Shown here: piece after piece, positions 17,282 through 26,408 of the stretch
Position numbering within the stretch: the stretch's first letter is position 1
Layout of the letters: each line of letters begins with the position of its first letter
Assembly: GCF_000612805.1 (NCBI RefSeq)
Contig: NZ_HG964403.1
Span: forward strand, 62,001 to 126,000
Origin: Bacillus ndiopicus
GTDB taxonomy: Bacteria; Bacillota; Bacilli; Bacillales_A; Planococcaceae
Direction: 5' to 3'
DNA length: 64,000 nucleotides
The notes under the pieces: generated by a model
What the model was told of the DNA's origin: nothing
Databases searched by the model: none
The model's input: only the letters and a program-made list of their open reading frames with translations
Made by a program: the position numbers and the translations under genes

Positions 17282-19231
17282 ATGAAACGATTTAGTCTTA
17301 GAAAAAAACTTATTTTATCATTTCTATTAATTCTTTTAATTCCATCAATAGCAATTGGGGTTGTATCTTATCAAAGTGCAAAAAAGCAAATTTTATCCGA
17401 GCAGCAATCAAGTGCAGCGGAAAGTGTGCGCATGCTTGATACGAATATTACGAATATGATTGCACCTAAAATTTATGATATTGAATATTTTGCTAGTAAA
17501 TTTACTAAAGCTAGCTTGCAACCAGAGAAACGTGAGGAATTAAGGGTGTTACTTAAGGAGTATACGAATGTACATCCTGAGGTAGAGGTGTTGTATATTG
17601 GTACTGCGGATAGGCAAATGATTGATGAGCCCGCATTTGATTATCCAAGTGATTATAATCCAAGCGAACGTCCTTGGTATACACAGGCGATGGACAATAA
17701 AGGAAAGGTTTCAATTTCACCACCATATGTTTCAGCGTCTAGTAAAGACATTGTCGTAACACTTTCAATGCCATTAGCTGATAACTCGGGTGTTGTGGCA
17801 CTGGACTTAAATATGTCTGTTCTTAGCGATATTGCGAGCAGCGTTAAAATAGGGAAAACAGGCTTTACATCTTTATTAGATGACCAAAAGCTATATATTG
17901 TGGAGCAAGGAAAGGAAAGTGGTGCAGAAGCATCAGAAAAATATATTGAGGATATTTATGCACAAAATGAAGGTATTGTAACTGAAAAGAATCGCCATAT
18001 TCTATTTGGAACGAATGAACTAACAGGCTGGAAAGTGCTCGGCACAATGTTTACAGCCGAGGCAACGCAATCCGCAGCTAAAACATTAACAATGATTATT
18101 GTTATTGTTGCGATTGCAGTTGTTTTAGGAGGCGGATTTGTGCTGTTTATGATTCGTTTAATTGTGCGTCCAATTAAAGAGTTACAGGCAAACGCGTTGA
18201 AAATTAGCGATGGTGATTTAACAACATATATTGAAATTCATACAAAAGATGAGGTTGGTCAGCTTGCAGAGGCTTTTGTGTCGATGAAGGTTAGCCTGAA
18301 AAGATTATTGCAGCATATGGAACAAAATGCTTTACACGTGCAAGAATCTGCGCAAAACTTGTCAGCAAGCGCTGAGCAAAATATAGCGGCTTCAGAGCAA
18401 GTAACAGATGCGATGCAGGAAGTCGCAAGCAGTACAGAAAAGCAAACAGTAGGTATCGAGCAAAATGCTATTTCCATTGAGGAAGTAGCAAAAGGTATTG
18501 TGGAAGTGACAGATAGCACGATGCAAGTATCTGATTTATCTAGCTATGCCATTCAATTAGCAGGTGAGGGCGACCAGTCTGTGCAGCAAACAGTAAATCA
18601 AATGCAATCAATTCATACATCCGTATCACAATCAGACGAAACGATTAGATCCTTGTATGAACGAACAAAGGAAATTGGCTCGATCTTAGAAATTATTACA
18701 GCAATTTCTGATCAAACTAATTTATTAGCATTAAATGCAGCGATTGAAGCAGCAAGAGCGGGCGAGCATGGTAAAGGTTTTGCGGTCGTTGCGGATGAAG
18801 TGCGCAAGCTAGCCGAACAATCGCTTCAGTCAACAAGTCAAATCGCAGAGCTAATAGCTGCAATTCAGCAGGATACAGCGCAATCTGTTCAATCAATGGA
18901 TAAAGCGACAGCGGATGTTGAGCAGGGTATGCAGCTAACAGCGCAAGCACGTGAGAAATTTACAAGCATTGTAGAAGGCTTACAAAATATTGCACCAAAA
19001 ATCGAAGGAATTTCGGCAGCTTCTGAGGAGATTTCAGCAGTAGTGGAAGAGGTATCAGCAACGGCACTAGAGCTAGCTGATCATGCAAAATCAAATGCAG
19101 CAGCCTCTGAGGAAGTAGCTGCATCGACAGAGCAGACGTTAGCCTCAATGCATGAAATGGCAGCAGCAGCACGAGTATTACAGGATATGGCTGATGAATT
19201 ACGTGACTATATAGGGCAATTTAAATATTAA
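17282..19231 (+). CDS. Methyl-accepting chemotaxis protein with dCache sensor
   Basis: The 649-residue receptor has a first membrane helix at about 9-30, an extracellular dCache domain (about 35-265), a second helix (about 267-291), a HAMP domain, and a cytoplasmic signalling coiled coil. The hairpin tip is highly conserved ([20 protein letters not shown]). In the sensor, YNPSERPWY followed by SPPY and VALDL fits the residue pattern (Y, R, W, Y, Y, D) described for amino-acid-binding dCache domains, so it probably senses an amino acid; this is inferred from the motif. GTAAGGAGG precedes the ATG at 17282. It is a single-gene unit with a terminator 8 bp after the stop. Confidence 0.95.
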   Translation: MKRFSLRKKLILSFLLILLIPSIAIGVVSYQSAKKQILSEQQSSAAESVRMLDTNITNMIAPKIYDIEYFASKFTKASLQPEKREELRVLLKEYTNVHPEVEVLYIGTADRQMIDEPAFDYPSDYNPSERPWYTQAMDNKGKVSISPPYVSASSKDIVVTLSMPLADNSGVVALDLNMSVLSDIASSVKIGKTGFTSLLDDQKLYIVEQGKESGAEASEKYIEDIYAQNEGIVTEKNRHILFGTNELTGWKVLGTMFTAEATQSAAKTLTMIIVIVAIAVVLGGGFVLFMIRLIVRPIKELQANALKISDGDLTTYIEIHTKDEVGQLAEAFVSMKVSLKRLLQHMEQNALHVQESAQNLSASAEQNIAASEQVTDAMQEVASSTEKQTVGIEQNAISIEEVAKGIVEVTDSTMQVSDLSSYAIQLAGEGDQSVQQTVNQMQSIHTSVSQSDETIRSLYERTKEIGSILEIITAISDQTNLLALNAAIEAARAGEHGKGFAVVADEVRKLAEQSLQSTSQIAELIAAIQQDTAQSVQSMDKATADVEQGMQLTAQAREKFTSIVEGLQNIAPKIEGISAASEEISAVVEEVSATALELADHAKSNAAASEEVAASTEQTLASMHEMAAAARVLQDMADELRDYIGQFKY

Positions 19232-19239
19232 TATAATTT

Positions 19240-19278
19240 AAGGGAAGCTTCTGAAGTTAAGGAGCTTCCCTTCTTTTT
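19240..19278 (+). terminator. Terminator of the chemoreceptor gene
   Basis: AAGGGAAGCT (19240-19249) pairs perfectly with AGCTTCCCTT (19263-19272), followed by CTTTTT. Confidence 0.9.
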
Positions 19279-19323
19279 ATATCGAATTATTAAAAATACA
19301 GAAAAATCAGAAATCATATTCTT

Positions 19324-19372
19324 TTTCATTAATGATGTTGAATTAAAATGAAATGATAAGAAAGCGGTTACA
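19324..19372 (+). promoter_or_regulatory. cre site and upstream inverted repeat of the PTS operon
   Basis: AAGAAAGCGGTTACA (19358-19372) matches the CcpA cre consensus WTGNAANCGNWNNCW at all but one position. Just upstream, TTTCATT (19324-19330) and AATGAAA (19347-19353) form an inverted repeat with a 16-nt gap, a possible site for the PRD activator encoded in the operon. The exact -10 box is unclear in the AT-rich run at 19375-19390. The operon is therefore probably subject to catabolite repression plus substrate induction. Confidence 0.6.
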
Positions 19373-19422
19373 TTCTATATTATATATAAATCGTTTAAGT
19401 AAAAGGAGATGGAGAAATAGCC

Positions 19423-20265
19423 ATGCTTGTTACTTCTAAAAAATTATTTGAAATAGCTTTAGCAAACAACTTTGCCATTCCAGCAACGAACTTTGTTGAT
19501 CAAAATACATTGCGCGCATATATCGCCGTTGCAGAGAAAAGGCAGTTTCCACTTATCATTTCATTTGCGCAAGCACACCATGAAGTAATGTGCATTGAGG
19601 AAGCAGCTTTACTTGGGAAATTTTATGCCGAGAGAGCAAAAGTGCCAATTGTTCTACATCTCGACCATGGGCAAGATATAGATTTTGTAAAGCGCGCTGT
19701 GGATCTTGGTTTTTCTTCTGTGATGATTGATGCCTCACAAGATACCCTAGAGGATAATATTGCGAAGACAAAAGAAATTGTGAACTATGCAAGGCCTAAA
19801 GGAGTTGTTGTAGAAGCTGAAATTGGCCATGTTGGTTCAGGGGATAATTATGAGAACCTGGAGCAATCAGAATCAATGCTCACTACAGTAGAAGATGCAA
19901 AGGAGTTTTATAAACGCACTTTAGTAGACTCATTAGCTATTTCAATTGGAACTGCTCACGGTAATTATATTGGTACACCGAAAATTAATTTTGAAAGACT
20001 TCATGAGATTTCTAAAGTCGTGCCAGCGCCGCTCGTCTTACATGGTGGGTCTTCTTCTGGGGACGATAATCTACGAAGATGTGCGTTGAGCAATATTGTC
20101 AAAATAAATATTTTTACAGATTTAATGAATGCAGCAGTGAAGGACTTAAAAGCTAATGAACAAAATTATTTCGATATTCAAGAAAAATTACGAACTGGCA
20201 TCGAAGGGTGTTTAGATCATTATTACTCTGTCTTTAATACCCAAAAAGTGCTTATCCCGAATTAA
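19423..20265 (+). CDS. Class II fructose/tagatose-bisphosphate aldolase family protein
   Basis: The 280-residue TIM-barrel enzyme has the class II signatures HLDHGQD (residues 79-85: catalytic Asp81, zinc His82), VEAEIGHVG, SIGTAHGNY (zinc His) and VLHGGSS (phosphate and zinc loop). Class II aldolases split ketose phosphates to dihydroxyacetone phosphate plus an aldehyde. The sequence is closer to the GatY/KbaY/FbaA-like catabolic branch than to a housekeeping enzyme by eye, and its operon argues for a special substrate. AAAAGGAGATGGAG lies upstream of ATG 19423. It is the first gene of the PTS operon. A released aldehyde would explain the aldehyde dehydrogenase later in the operon. Confidence 0.9.
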   Translation: MLVTSKKLFEIALANNFAIPATNFVDQNTLRAYIAVAEKRQFPLIISFAQAHHEVMCIEEAALLGKFYAERAKVPIVLHLDHGQDIDFVKRAVDLGFSSVMIDASQDTLEDNIAKTKEIVNYARPKGVVVEAEIGHVGSGDNYENLEQSESMLTTVEDAKEFYKRTLVDSLAISIGTAHGNYIGTPKINFERLHEISKVVPAPLVLHGGSSSGDDNLRRCALSNIVKINIFTDLMNAAVKDLKANEQNYFDIQEKLRTGIEGCLDHYYSVFNTQKVLIPN

Positions 20266-20304
20266 CAGGAGTAATTGATTGAATATAGGGAAGGGAGCAG
20301 CATT

Positions 20305-20997
20305 ATGAAAACGATTCAAGCACCTTTTTTTGTAGTAAATCCTAAATCTTTTTTATATGGAGCAGAATTATTAGACTTGGCACAACATGCTAATCGCTTA
20401 GCTGAGCAATATAATGTAACGCTATTATTTACAGCACCACATCCAGAATTAGCGAAAATTGCTCAGGAGTGCCCAAATCTCATTGTGACAGCGCAGCATA
20501 TGGACAGTGTAGTGCCAGGGGAGGCAATGGGGCATATTTTTGCAGAGTCATTAAAATATGTTGGCGTGCAGGCAGTTGTATTAAATCATGCGGACCATCC
20601 TTTAACACTGGCAACAGTAGCAAAATCGATTCAACGTGCCAAAGAAGTAGGGCTACAAACAATTGTCTGCGCGGATTCAATAGCAGAAGCACAAGCTATT
20701 GCAGTGCTTGGGCCGGATATTGTGCTAGCAGAGCCAACGGAATTGATAGGCCAAAGTCAAAAGAGCGATGGTCATTATGTCACAGCAACTGTTCAAAAAA
20801 TAAAAGAGGTTAATCCAAATATTTTAGTTGAACAGGGGGCTGGTATTCGCTTAGAGGCTGATGTAATAGAGTTGTTACAGCTAGGGGCAGATGGTGTTGG
20901 TGTGACTAGTGGTATCGTGAAAGCAGCGAGCCCGAAAGAGATGATGGGAAAAATGATTCAAGCTGTTGCAACGTATAAAGAAAAAGGAAGTGAATGA
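20305..20997 (+). CDS. Triose-phosphate-isomerase-like sugar-phosphate isomerase
   Basis: The 230-residue protein resembles the short, archaeal-type TIM. NPK (residues 12-14) matches the substrate Asn/Lys, His95 lies in LNHADHP, Glu143 in LAEPTELIG is the catalytic base, and the phosphate loops VEQGAGI and GVGVTSGIVKA are present. Catalysis is therefore expected. The shape suggests a dedicated isomerase, comparable with the TIM-like tetrulose-phosphate isomerases of erythritol catabolism (EryH), rather than the glycolytic enzyme. ATG 20305 follows GGGAAGGGAG; an in-frame TTG at 20275 has no ribosome site. It overlaps or abuts the next gene and belongs to the PTS operon. Confidence 0.85.
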   Translation: MKTIQAPFFVVNPKSFLYGAELLDLAQHANRLAEQYNVTLLFTAPHPELAKIAQECPNLIVTAQHMDSVVPGEAMGHIFAESLKYVGVQAVVLNHADHPLTLATVAKSIQRAKEVGLQTIVCADSIAEAQAIAVLGPDIVLAEPTELIGQSQKSDGHYVTATVQKIKEVNPNILVEQGAGIRLEADVIELLQLGADGVGVTSGIVKAASPKEMMGKMIQAVATYKEKGSE

Positions 20998-20999
20998 AG

Positions 21000-21512
21000 A
21001 TGGCCGTTTATTCAGAGAAGCTAACGCTCACATCTCATGGTAATCGAGTAACATATCATGAAATTACAAAGCAAGTACGAGAAGTTGTTGCAAAAAGTGG
21101 TATTAAAGAAGGGATTTGTGTAGTAGCCTCACCACATACTACTTGTTCTGTAATTTTCGAGGAATATTCGTATGACAGCAATTATTATGGTTTTGAATAC
21201 TTGCAAGTAGATTTAAACAATATTTTAGAGAAGCTAGTGCCAAAATGTACGACAGAAGGGCAATATTATCATCCAGGCCCCAAGCATATTCAAGTTGGGC
21301 TTGAGGACTTTAAAGGAAAAATTAGCCCAGAGGCATATACGATGCTCAATACAGATGCACATTTAAAAAGTACATTGCTCGGAACAAGTGAAACATTTGT
21401 TATTGAGGATGGCGAAATACAGTTAGGCTTAGTAGGTTATATCTATTTTATTGATTGGGATCAAATTCGCTCAAGAGATCGTGTATGTCATGTGAAAATC
21501 ATTGGAGAATAA
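21000..21512 (+). CDS. YjbQ-family (UPF0047) protein
   Basis: The 170-residue protein shows the YjbQ fold signatures: VVASPHTTCSVIFEE, a histidine-rich YYHPGPKHIQVG, and a C-terminal GEIQLGLVGYIYFIDWD. YjbQ proteins are small trimeric proteins with a conserved Cys-His site; weak thiamine-phosphate synthase activity has been reported but the true role is unclear. ATG 21000 has AAGGAAG at 9-nt spacing; ATG 20994 (two residues longer) would overlap the upstream stop by 4 bp. Its place inside a sugar PTS operon is unusual and suggests a sugar-phosphate-related task. Confidence 0.8.
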   Translation: MAVYSEKLTLTSHGNRVTYHEITKQVREVVAKSGIKEGICVVASPHTTCSVIFEEYSYDSNYYGFEYLQVDLNNILEKLVPKCTTEGQYYHPGPKHIQVGLEDFKGKISPEAYTMLNTDAHLKSTLLGTSETFVIEDGEIQLGLVGYIYFIDWDQIRSRDRVCHVKIIGE

Positions 21513-21579
21513 ACGTTGTTTTTGACAATCTCTACATTATTCACCACACTAATAATCGAATACTTCAAAAGGTAAGGAT

Positions 21580-23553
21580 GTGTCGATAGTGTTTGATATT
21601 ACGTCTCGTCATGCAAAATTAATAGATTTGCTAATTAAAACAGATGAATATTTACCAGCAAAATATTATGCAGATTATTTAAATGTATCAGAGCGTACTA
21701 TTTTTAATGATTTAGATAAATTACAAAAAGTATGTGAGCAATTTAATTTAGTTATAGATAAAAAGCGTAATCAAGGTATTAAACTCATTGGAACGAATAC
21801 GATGTTTGATGAATTTATTCAAAAAGCTGTTGCTAAGTATAGGGAGAAGGATCATGAAAGCTTATCTTCCTTAGAGCGCCAAATATTGATTATTAAATGG
21901 TTACTTATTCATAGTCGAGTTGTTACTTATCAATCATTATCTTTAGAGCTGTATATTAGTACATCATCATTAATTAAAGATATTGAACGAATTCGTAGCT
22001 TTATGGATGATGAGCTGCAATTTATTTCAGATACGAAAGGTACTAGAGTACATGGAAATGAAATTGCTATTCAGCGAGCTATTAAACGCTTTGCCTATTA
22101 TTTAATCGAGCAGGAGCTTAATAACTATTCGTTATCAACATATGCACATCTTTTAGAGCCGTTATTTGATAAGAGGGTTATCGAAGTCGTTTATAACACA
22201 ATCGAAGAGCTACTTGTGGTGTCTGAAAGTGATATATCAGAGCAATATTTAAAATCACTTTTTATTTCCTTACTTATTTTAACGGAACGCTCATATCTAG
22301 GCTACCATTTAAGTGAGTACCCTGAAATACAGCTAGAGGGAGCAGAGTATTTAGCCAACTACCCTTTAGCGTTGGAAATTTGCCACAAGATTTCATCGGA
22401 CCTTCCAATTACTTTTACAGAACTGGACTATCATTATGTCAGCAACCAATTATTTGCCCATCGTATCCAGCTAAAAATAAGCAATAAGCAAATTGAAAAG
22501 CTATTTTCACAAGATATTGATTGCTTGATTAAGGATGTTAGTAAGGCTTTAGATATCAATTTAAAAGATGATGGGCAGCTATTTGACTCACTTATATATC
22601 ATGTATTTCCAATGATTTACCGTTTAAAGTCAGATATATATGTTTATAACCCTTTATTAAATGAAATTAAAAATAACTATGGTGTACTGTTTCGAATTAT
22701 TTGGTACTCAATGGAGTTTTTCGAGGAGAAATATGAGATTAAGCTAACAGATGATGATGTAGCTTTCATTACACTTCATTTCCAAGTAGCAATTGAAAGA
22801 AAAAATAAAATGTCGCAAATATTAGTCGTTTGTCAATCTGGACTCGTGACATCTGATTTAATTATTCATCGTATAAAAAATTTATTGCCAGCGAATATAC
22901 ATTTCAAATTAATCGCGAAGCCATTATTAAAAGATGAGGATTTATCTAGAGTAGATTTTATTATTTCTTCTGTTCAGTTAGGGGAAGTAGGACGTCCTGT
23001 TGTTTACGTTTCTCCCTTAATAAGAGATATAGATTTAAAAAAGATTTATGACTATTATTTGAAACACTCTTCTAAAAATGAAGAAGCTGATGATATTACT
23101 ACTAACTCACAGCTAATCTCTCAATATATGAGTAGTCGCTATATTTTTATGAATGATGATGTGCAAACGAAGGAAGAATGTTTAAATCGGATGATTCAAA
23201 GGTTAGAGGAGGATCATATTGTAAAGCCATCTTTTAGACAATCTGTTTACGAGCGAGAGCAGCTAGGAAATACGGTTGTACAGGGATGGGTTGCCATTCC
23301 TCACGCGTTGTCTACTATGTCAAACGAAACGCAAATTTCAATTATGACAACAAAACACCCTATTAAATGGAATCATGAGGCACATGTTTCATTCATTATT
23401 TTGTTAGCAGTAGCAGAGGAGGATTTAAACCAAGTTCGAAAGCTACTTGCCCATTTATACAAAGTAATTATCAACTCAGAAAGTCGGGGGAACATTCAAT
23501 CGATTAAGTCGATGACTACACCTAGAGATTTATTCGCTTTTTTAAATAAATAA
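21580..23553 (+). CDS. PRD-containing PTS-controlled transcriptional activator (MtlR/LicR type)
   Basis: The 657-residue regulator has two N-terminal helix-turn-helix segments (LPAKYYADYLNVSERTIFND; a second near residue 120) and two PTS regulation domains (about 180-285 and 290-400). The PRD2 histidines are visible in LIYHVFPMIYRL and FITLHFQVAIER. A GatB-like IIB domain (ILVVCQSGLVTSD, Cys418) and a IIA domain (AIPHAL, His575) follow. This architecture is that of activators such as MtlR and LicR, whose activity is set by HPr and EII phosphorylation, rather than of RNA-binding antiterminators. The start is GTG 21580 or GTG 21589. It lies inside the operon it probably controls. Confidence 0.92.
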   Translation: MSIVFDITSRHAKLIDLLIKTDEYLPAKYYADYLNVSERTIFNDLDKLQKVCEQFNLVIDKKRNQGIKLIGTNTMFDEFIQKAVAKYREKDHESLSSLERQILIIKWLLIHSRVVTYQSLSLELYISTSSLIKDIERIRSFMDDELQFISDTKGTRVHGNEIAIQRAIKRFAYYLIEQELNNYSLSTYAHLLEPLFDKRVIEVVYNTIEELLVVSESDISEQYLKSLFISLLILTERSYLGYHLSEYPEIQLEGAEYLANYPLALEICHKISSDLPITFTELDYHYVSNQLFAHRIQLKISNKQIEKLFSQDIDCLIKDVSKALDINLKDDGQLFDSLIYHVFPMIYRLKSDIYVYNPLLNEIKNNYGVLFRIIWYSMEFFEEKYEIKLTDDDVAFITLHFQVAIERKNKMSQILVVCQSGLVTSDLIIHRIKNLLPANIHFKLIAKPLLKDEDLSRVDFIISSVQLGEVGRPVVYVSPLIRDIDLKKIYDYYLKHSSKNEEADDITTNSQLISQYMSSRYIFMNDDVQTKEECLNRMIQRLEEDHIVKPSFRQSVYEREQLGNTVVQGWVAIPHALSTMSNETQISIMTTKHPIKWNHEAHVSFIILLAVAEEDLNQVRKLLAHLYKVIINSESRGNIQSIKSMTTPRDLFAFLNK

Positions 23554-23597
23554 GGCGAAATGGAATCAAGTCTCTCTTGAGTATAGGAGGAAACAAT

Positions 23598-24047
23598 ATG
23601 TATGTAGAAAAAAACTTAGTTTTCTATAGTCAAAGATTTGAAGATCAAAACCAGCTCTTCGACTTCATGGCAGACGAGTTAGAAAAACAAGATTATGTAA
23701 GGAAAGAATTTAGGGAGGCTATTAAAGTTCGTGAGCAAAACTTCCCTACAGGACTACAGCTACAAAACTTGAATGTTGCTATTGTGCATACGGAAGTTGA
23801 ATATTCGAAGGCAGAGAAGCTTGTCATTATGAAGCTAGAAAAGCCACTTATTTTTCGGAATATTGCAACGCTTGAGCCTCTCGATGTTGAGCTTATTATA
23901 GGGCTAATATTGAATGATAGTAATAAGCATCTAGAAGTTTTACAAAAAGTTAGCCAGCTTCTACAAAGTGAAGCGATTATCCAGGAAATTAAAGATACAT
24001 CCACTCATGAGGAATTAGCGGAGCTTATGCAAAACTATTTTAATTAA
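23598..24047 (+). CDS. PTS fructose/galactitol-type IIA component
   Basis: The 149-residue protein is a class 2 IIA domain. His64 in NVAIVHTEVEY corresponds to the phosphorylated active-site His. ATG 23598 follows TAGGAGGAAA; an in-frame TTG at 23577 would include the ribosome site and is rejected. It takes phosphate from HPr and passes it to the IIB protein encoded next, in the cytoplasm. Confidence 0.9.
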   Translation: MYVEKNLVFYSQRFEDQNQLFDFMADELEKQDYVRKEFREAIKVREQNFPTGLQLQNLNVAIVHTEVEYSKAEKLVIMKLEKPLIFRNIATLEPLDVELIIGLILNDSNKHLEVLQKVSQLLQSEAIIQEIKDTSTHEELAELMQNYFN

Positions 24048-24062
24048 AAAGGAGAATGTTAT

Positions 24063-24347
24063 ATGAAAAAGAGAATTGTTGTTGCTTGTGGAGCAGGACT
24101 TGCTACATCTACTATGATTTTACAAAAGGTTGAGGAGTTTTTAAAGGAAATTGGAATAGATTATTCAATCAGTCAATCACAAATTTATGAGCTGGATTTC
24201 TATGATGGGGAAGCAGATTTATTCGTTACTTCAATGAAATTAGATCAAAATAAATATAAGACGCCAATTGTTGTTGGTACACCGTTTTTAATTGGTATTA
24301 ACGAGGATACGTTAAAAGAGCAAATTAAAGAAATATTATTAAAGTAA
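24063..24347 (+). CDS. PTS galactitol-type IIB component (GatB-like)
   Basis: The 94-residue protein has the P-loop RIVVACGAGLATSTM with phospho-accepting Cys9, the usual size of GatB. It passes phosphate from IIA to the sugar bound by IIC. AAAAGGAGAATG precedes ATG 24063; the gap to the IIA gene is 15 bp. Confidence 0.92.
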   Translation: MKKRIVVACGAGLATSTMILQKVEEFLKEIGIDYSISQSQIYELDFYDGEADLFVTSMKLDQNKYKTPIVVGTPFLIGINEDTLKEQIKEILLK

Positions 24348-24360
24348 GGGGGGAACTTAT

Positions 24361-25683
24361 ATGGGGATTATTGATTATTTTCTATCTCTCGGCTCATCTG
24401 TTTTTGTACCTATCGTTTTAATTATTATCGGCTTAATTTTAGGGCAAGGGATTTTGAAATCCATTAGAAGCGGTATTATGGTCGGGATAGGATTTATTGG
24501 CTTAGGGTTAGCGATTTCGTTAATTTCTAATCAGCTAGAGCCTGCTGTTAACCAAATTGTTGAACGTTTTTCATTTAATCTTACAGTTATTGATATCGGT
24601 TCTGGTGCGGCTGCTGGAATAGCATTCTCATCTTTAGTAGGCGCCCTTATCATACCTTCTGTTTTCATTTTAAACGTTGTTTTATTATTAATTGGTTTTA
24701 CAAAGACGATGAACATTGATATTTTCAACTATTCTCACTATGCATTCACAGGAGCGGTTATTCATTTAATAACAGGAAGTGTTGTATTAGGCATAGGGGT
24801 TAGTTTAGTGCAAGCGACTTGGTCACTATTAGCGGCTGACTACTCAGCAAAAAAAGTGCAGGAAACGCTCGGTGTCGAGGGAATTTCCATTCCACAAGGT
24901 TTCGCTTCAAGCACAATTCCATTGTTTAGCGTACTAGATAAAATTTATAATCGCATTCCGTTTTTACGTAATTCAAAATTAGATATTTCATATTTACAAG
25001 GGAAAATCGGGATGTTTGGAGATCCAGTTATTATCGGTGCAGTTTTAGGTATTATTTTCGCTTTATTAGCAGGCTATAATTTTGCAGATGGTGCAAGCTT
25101 AATGATGAGTGTTGTAGCAATCATGGTTCTTTTCCCTCGCATGGTAAAGATTCTTGTTGAAGGATTACTTCCAATTTCTGAAGCAGCTAAAACATTTTTC
25201 AATAAACGATTCAAAGGGAAGGAAGTATACATTGGGTTAGACTCTGCTTTAACTTTAGGTTTACCAACTACACAAATTGTCGGAACGATGTTAATTCCTA
25301 TTACACTTGTACTTGCTGTTGTATTGCCAGGAAATCAGGTTTTACCTTTAGGCGACTTAGCTTTCGCGGCATTTTTCACATGTATGGCGACAATTATTCA
25401 TAACGGTAATATTTTAAAAACGATTATTAGCGGTATTATTAATATGATTTTAGTGTTATATATTGCAAGCTTCTTTGCACCGCACTTCAGTCAACTTGCT
25501 GCAAATAGTGGAGCTAATTCGATAAAAGGACAAACGACAGCTCTTTGGGCTGGTAATACGTTTGATTTTATTATCGTACAAATTGGTCGATTTGGATATA
25601 TTGGCCTAGCTATTTTAATCGTTATTACAATTGGACTTGGATTATATGTGAAAAAAGTAACGAAGATGGAGGCAGCAGAGTGA
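24361..25683 (+). CDS. PTS galactitol-family IIC permease (GatC-like)
   Basis: The 440-residue membrane protein has about ten helices and the Gat-family pattern (IIGLILGQGILKSIRSGIMV near the start, GKIGMFGDPVIIGAVLG, LGLPTTQIVGTMLIP, and GNTFDFIIVQIGRFGYIG near the end). It imports and phosphorylates its substrate. Known Gat-family substrates are galactitol, other polyols and some ketoses. The window has no polyol-phosphate dehydrogenase in this operon, so a simple polyol such as galactitol is not well supported. GGGGGGAAC precedes ATG 24361. Confidence 0.92.
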   Translation: MGIIDYFLSLGSSVFVPIVLIIIGLILGQGILKSIRSGIMVGIGFIGLGLAISLISNQLEPAVNQIVERFSFNLTVIDIGSGAAAGIAFSSLVGALIIPSVFILNVVLLLIGFTKTMNIDIFNYSHYAFTGAVIHLITGSVVLGIGVSLVQATWSLLAADYSAKKVQETLGVEGISIPQGFASSTIPLFSVLDKIYNRIPFLRNSKLDISYLQGKIGMFGDPVIIGAVLGIIFALLAGYNFADGASLMMSVVAIMVLFPRMVKILVEGLLPISEAAKTFFNKRFKGKEVYIGLDSALTLGLPTTQIVGTMLIPITLVLAVVLPGNQVLPLGDLAFAAFFTCMATIIHNGNILKTIISGIINMILVLYIASFFAPHFSQLAANSGANSIKGQTTALWAGNTFDFIIVQIGRFGYIGLAILIVITIGLGLYVKKVTKMEAAE

Positions 25684-25704
25684 TTTAGGGAGGAGAGGTA
25701 GTCG

Positions 25705-26346
25705 ATGATTGTAGCAACCTCAATTTTAAGTGCTGATTTCCTTAATTTAGAAAGAGATATACGCGCAATACAGCAAGCAGGAAGCGATTATATTCATATT
25801 GATATAATGGATGGCATATTCGTCTCAAATGTTACTTGGGGGCCTTCTACTGTCAGTGCTATTCGCAAAATTACGGACCTACGATTAGACGTACATTTAA
25901 TTATCAATCAATCTGAATTGATGCTGGATGCTTATATAGAAACTGGTGCTGATATTATTACAATTCACCCTGAGAGCACACATTTTTTAAGGAAAAACTT
26001 ACTGAAAATAAAAAATGCAGGTGTAAAGGCAGGAGTAGCATTAAAGTTAGAAACACCAATTGAATCTATTCGACACTGTTTAGATTTAGTAGATGTTGTG
26101 TTGTTCCTTACTTGTGATGAGGGATTCGGAGGTCAAGCATTTCATTCCCTTGCTTTAGAAAAAATAGCACAAGCCACAAAATGGCGTAAGGAAAAAGGAT
26201 TCAACTACCTCATTGAAGTTGATGGTGGTATCATTCCTGAAACTGCCGAAAAATGCAAAGAGGCGGGTGCAGATATTGCTGTTGCAGGTTCTTATATTTT
26301 TAAAAATAATATGCAGCAAGCAATTCAGCAATTGAAAAATATTTAA
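25705..26346 (+). CDS. Ribulose-phosphate 3-epimerase-family protein
   Basis: The 213-residue barrel protein carries the Rpe motifs: SILSADF, HIDIMDGIFVSNVTWGP (metal ligands His31 and Asp33), LDVHLIIN, the C-terminal EVDGGI with the second catalytic Asp, and a phosphate-binding AGSYIF. All metal ligands and both catalytic Asp residues are present. Related operon-linked Rpe proteins epimerise pentulose, allulose or tetrulose phosphates. GGGAGGAGAGG precedes ATG 25705. It follows the IIC gene by 21 bp and is part of the PTS operon. Confidence 0.9.
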   Translation: MIVATSILSADFLNLERDIRAIQQAGSDYIHIDIMDGIFVSNVTWGPSTVSAIRKITDLRLDVHLIINQSELMLDAYIETGADIITIHPESTHFLRKNLLKIKNAGVKAGVALKLETPIESIRHCLDLVDVVLFLTCDEGFGGQAFHSLALEKIAQATKWRKEKGFNYLIEVDGGIIPETAEKCKEAGADIAVAGSYIFKNNMQQAIQQLKNI

Positions 26347-26408
26347 AACTGCGATTCGAAAAGACTGAATATTTCATCTCTTTGATTGAGAAACGGAGGT
26401 ATTTTATT

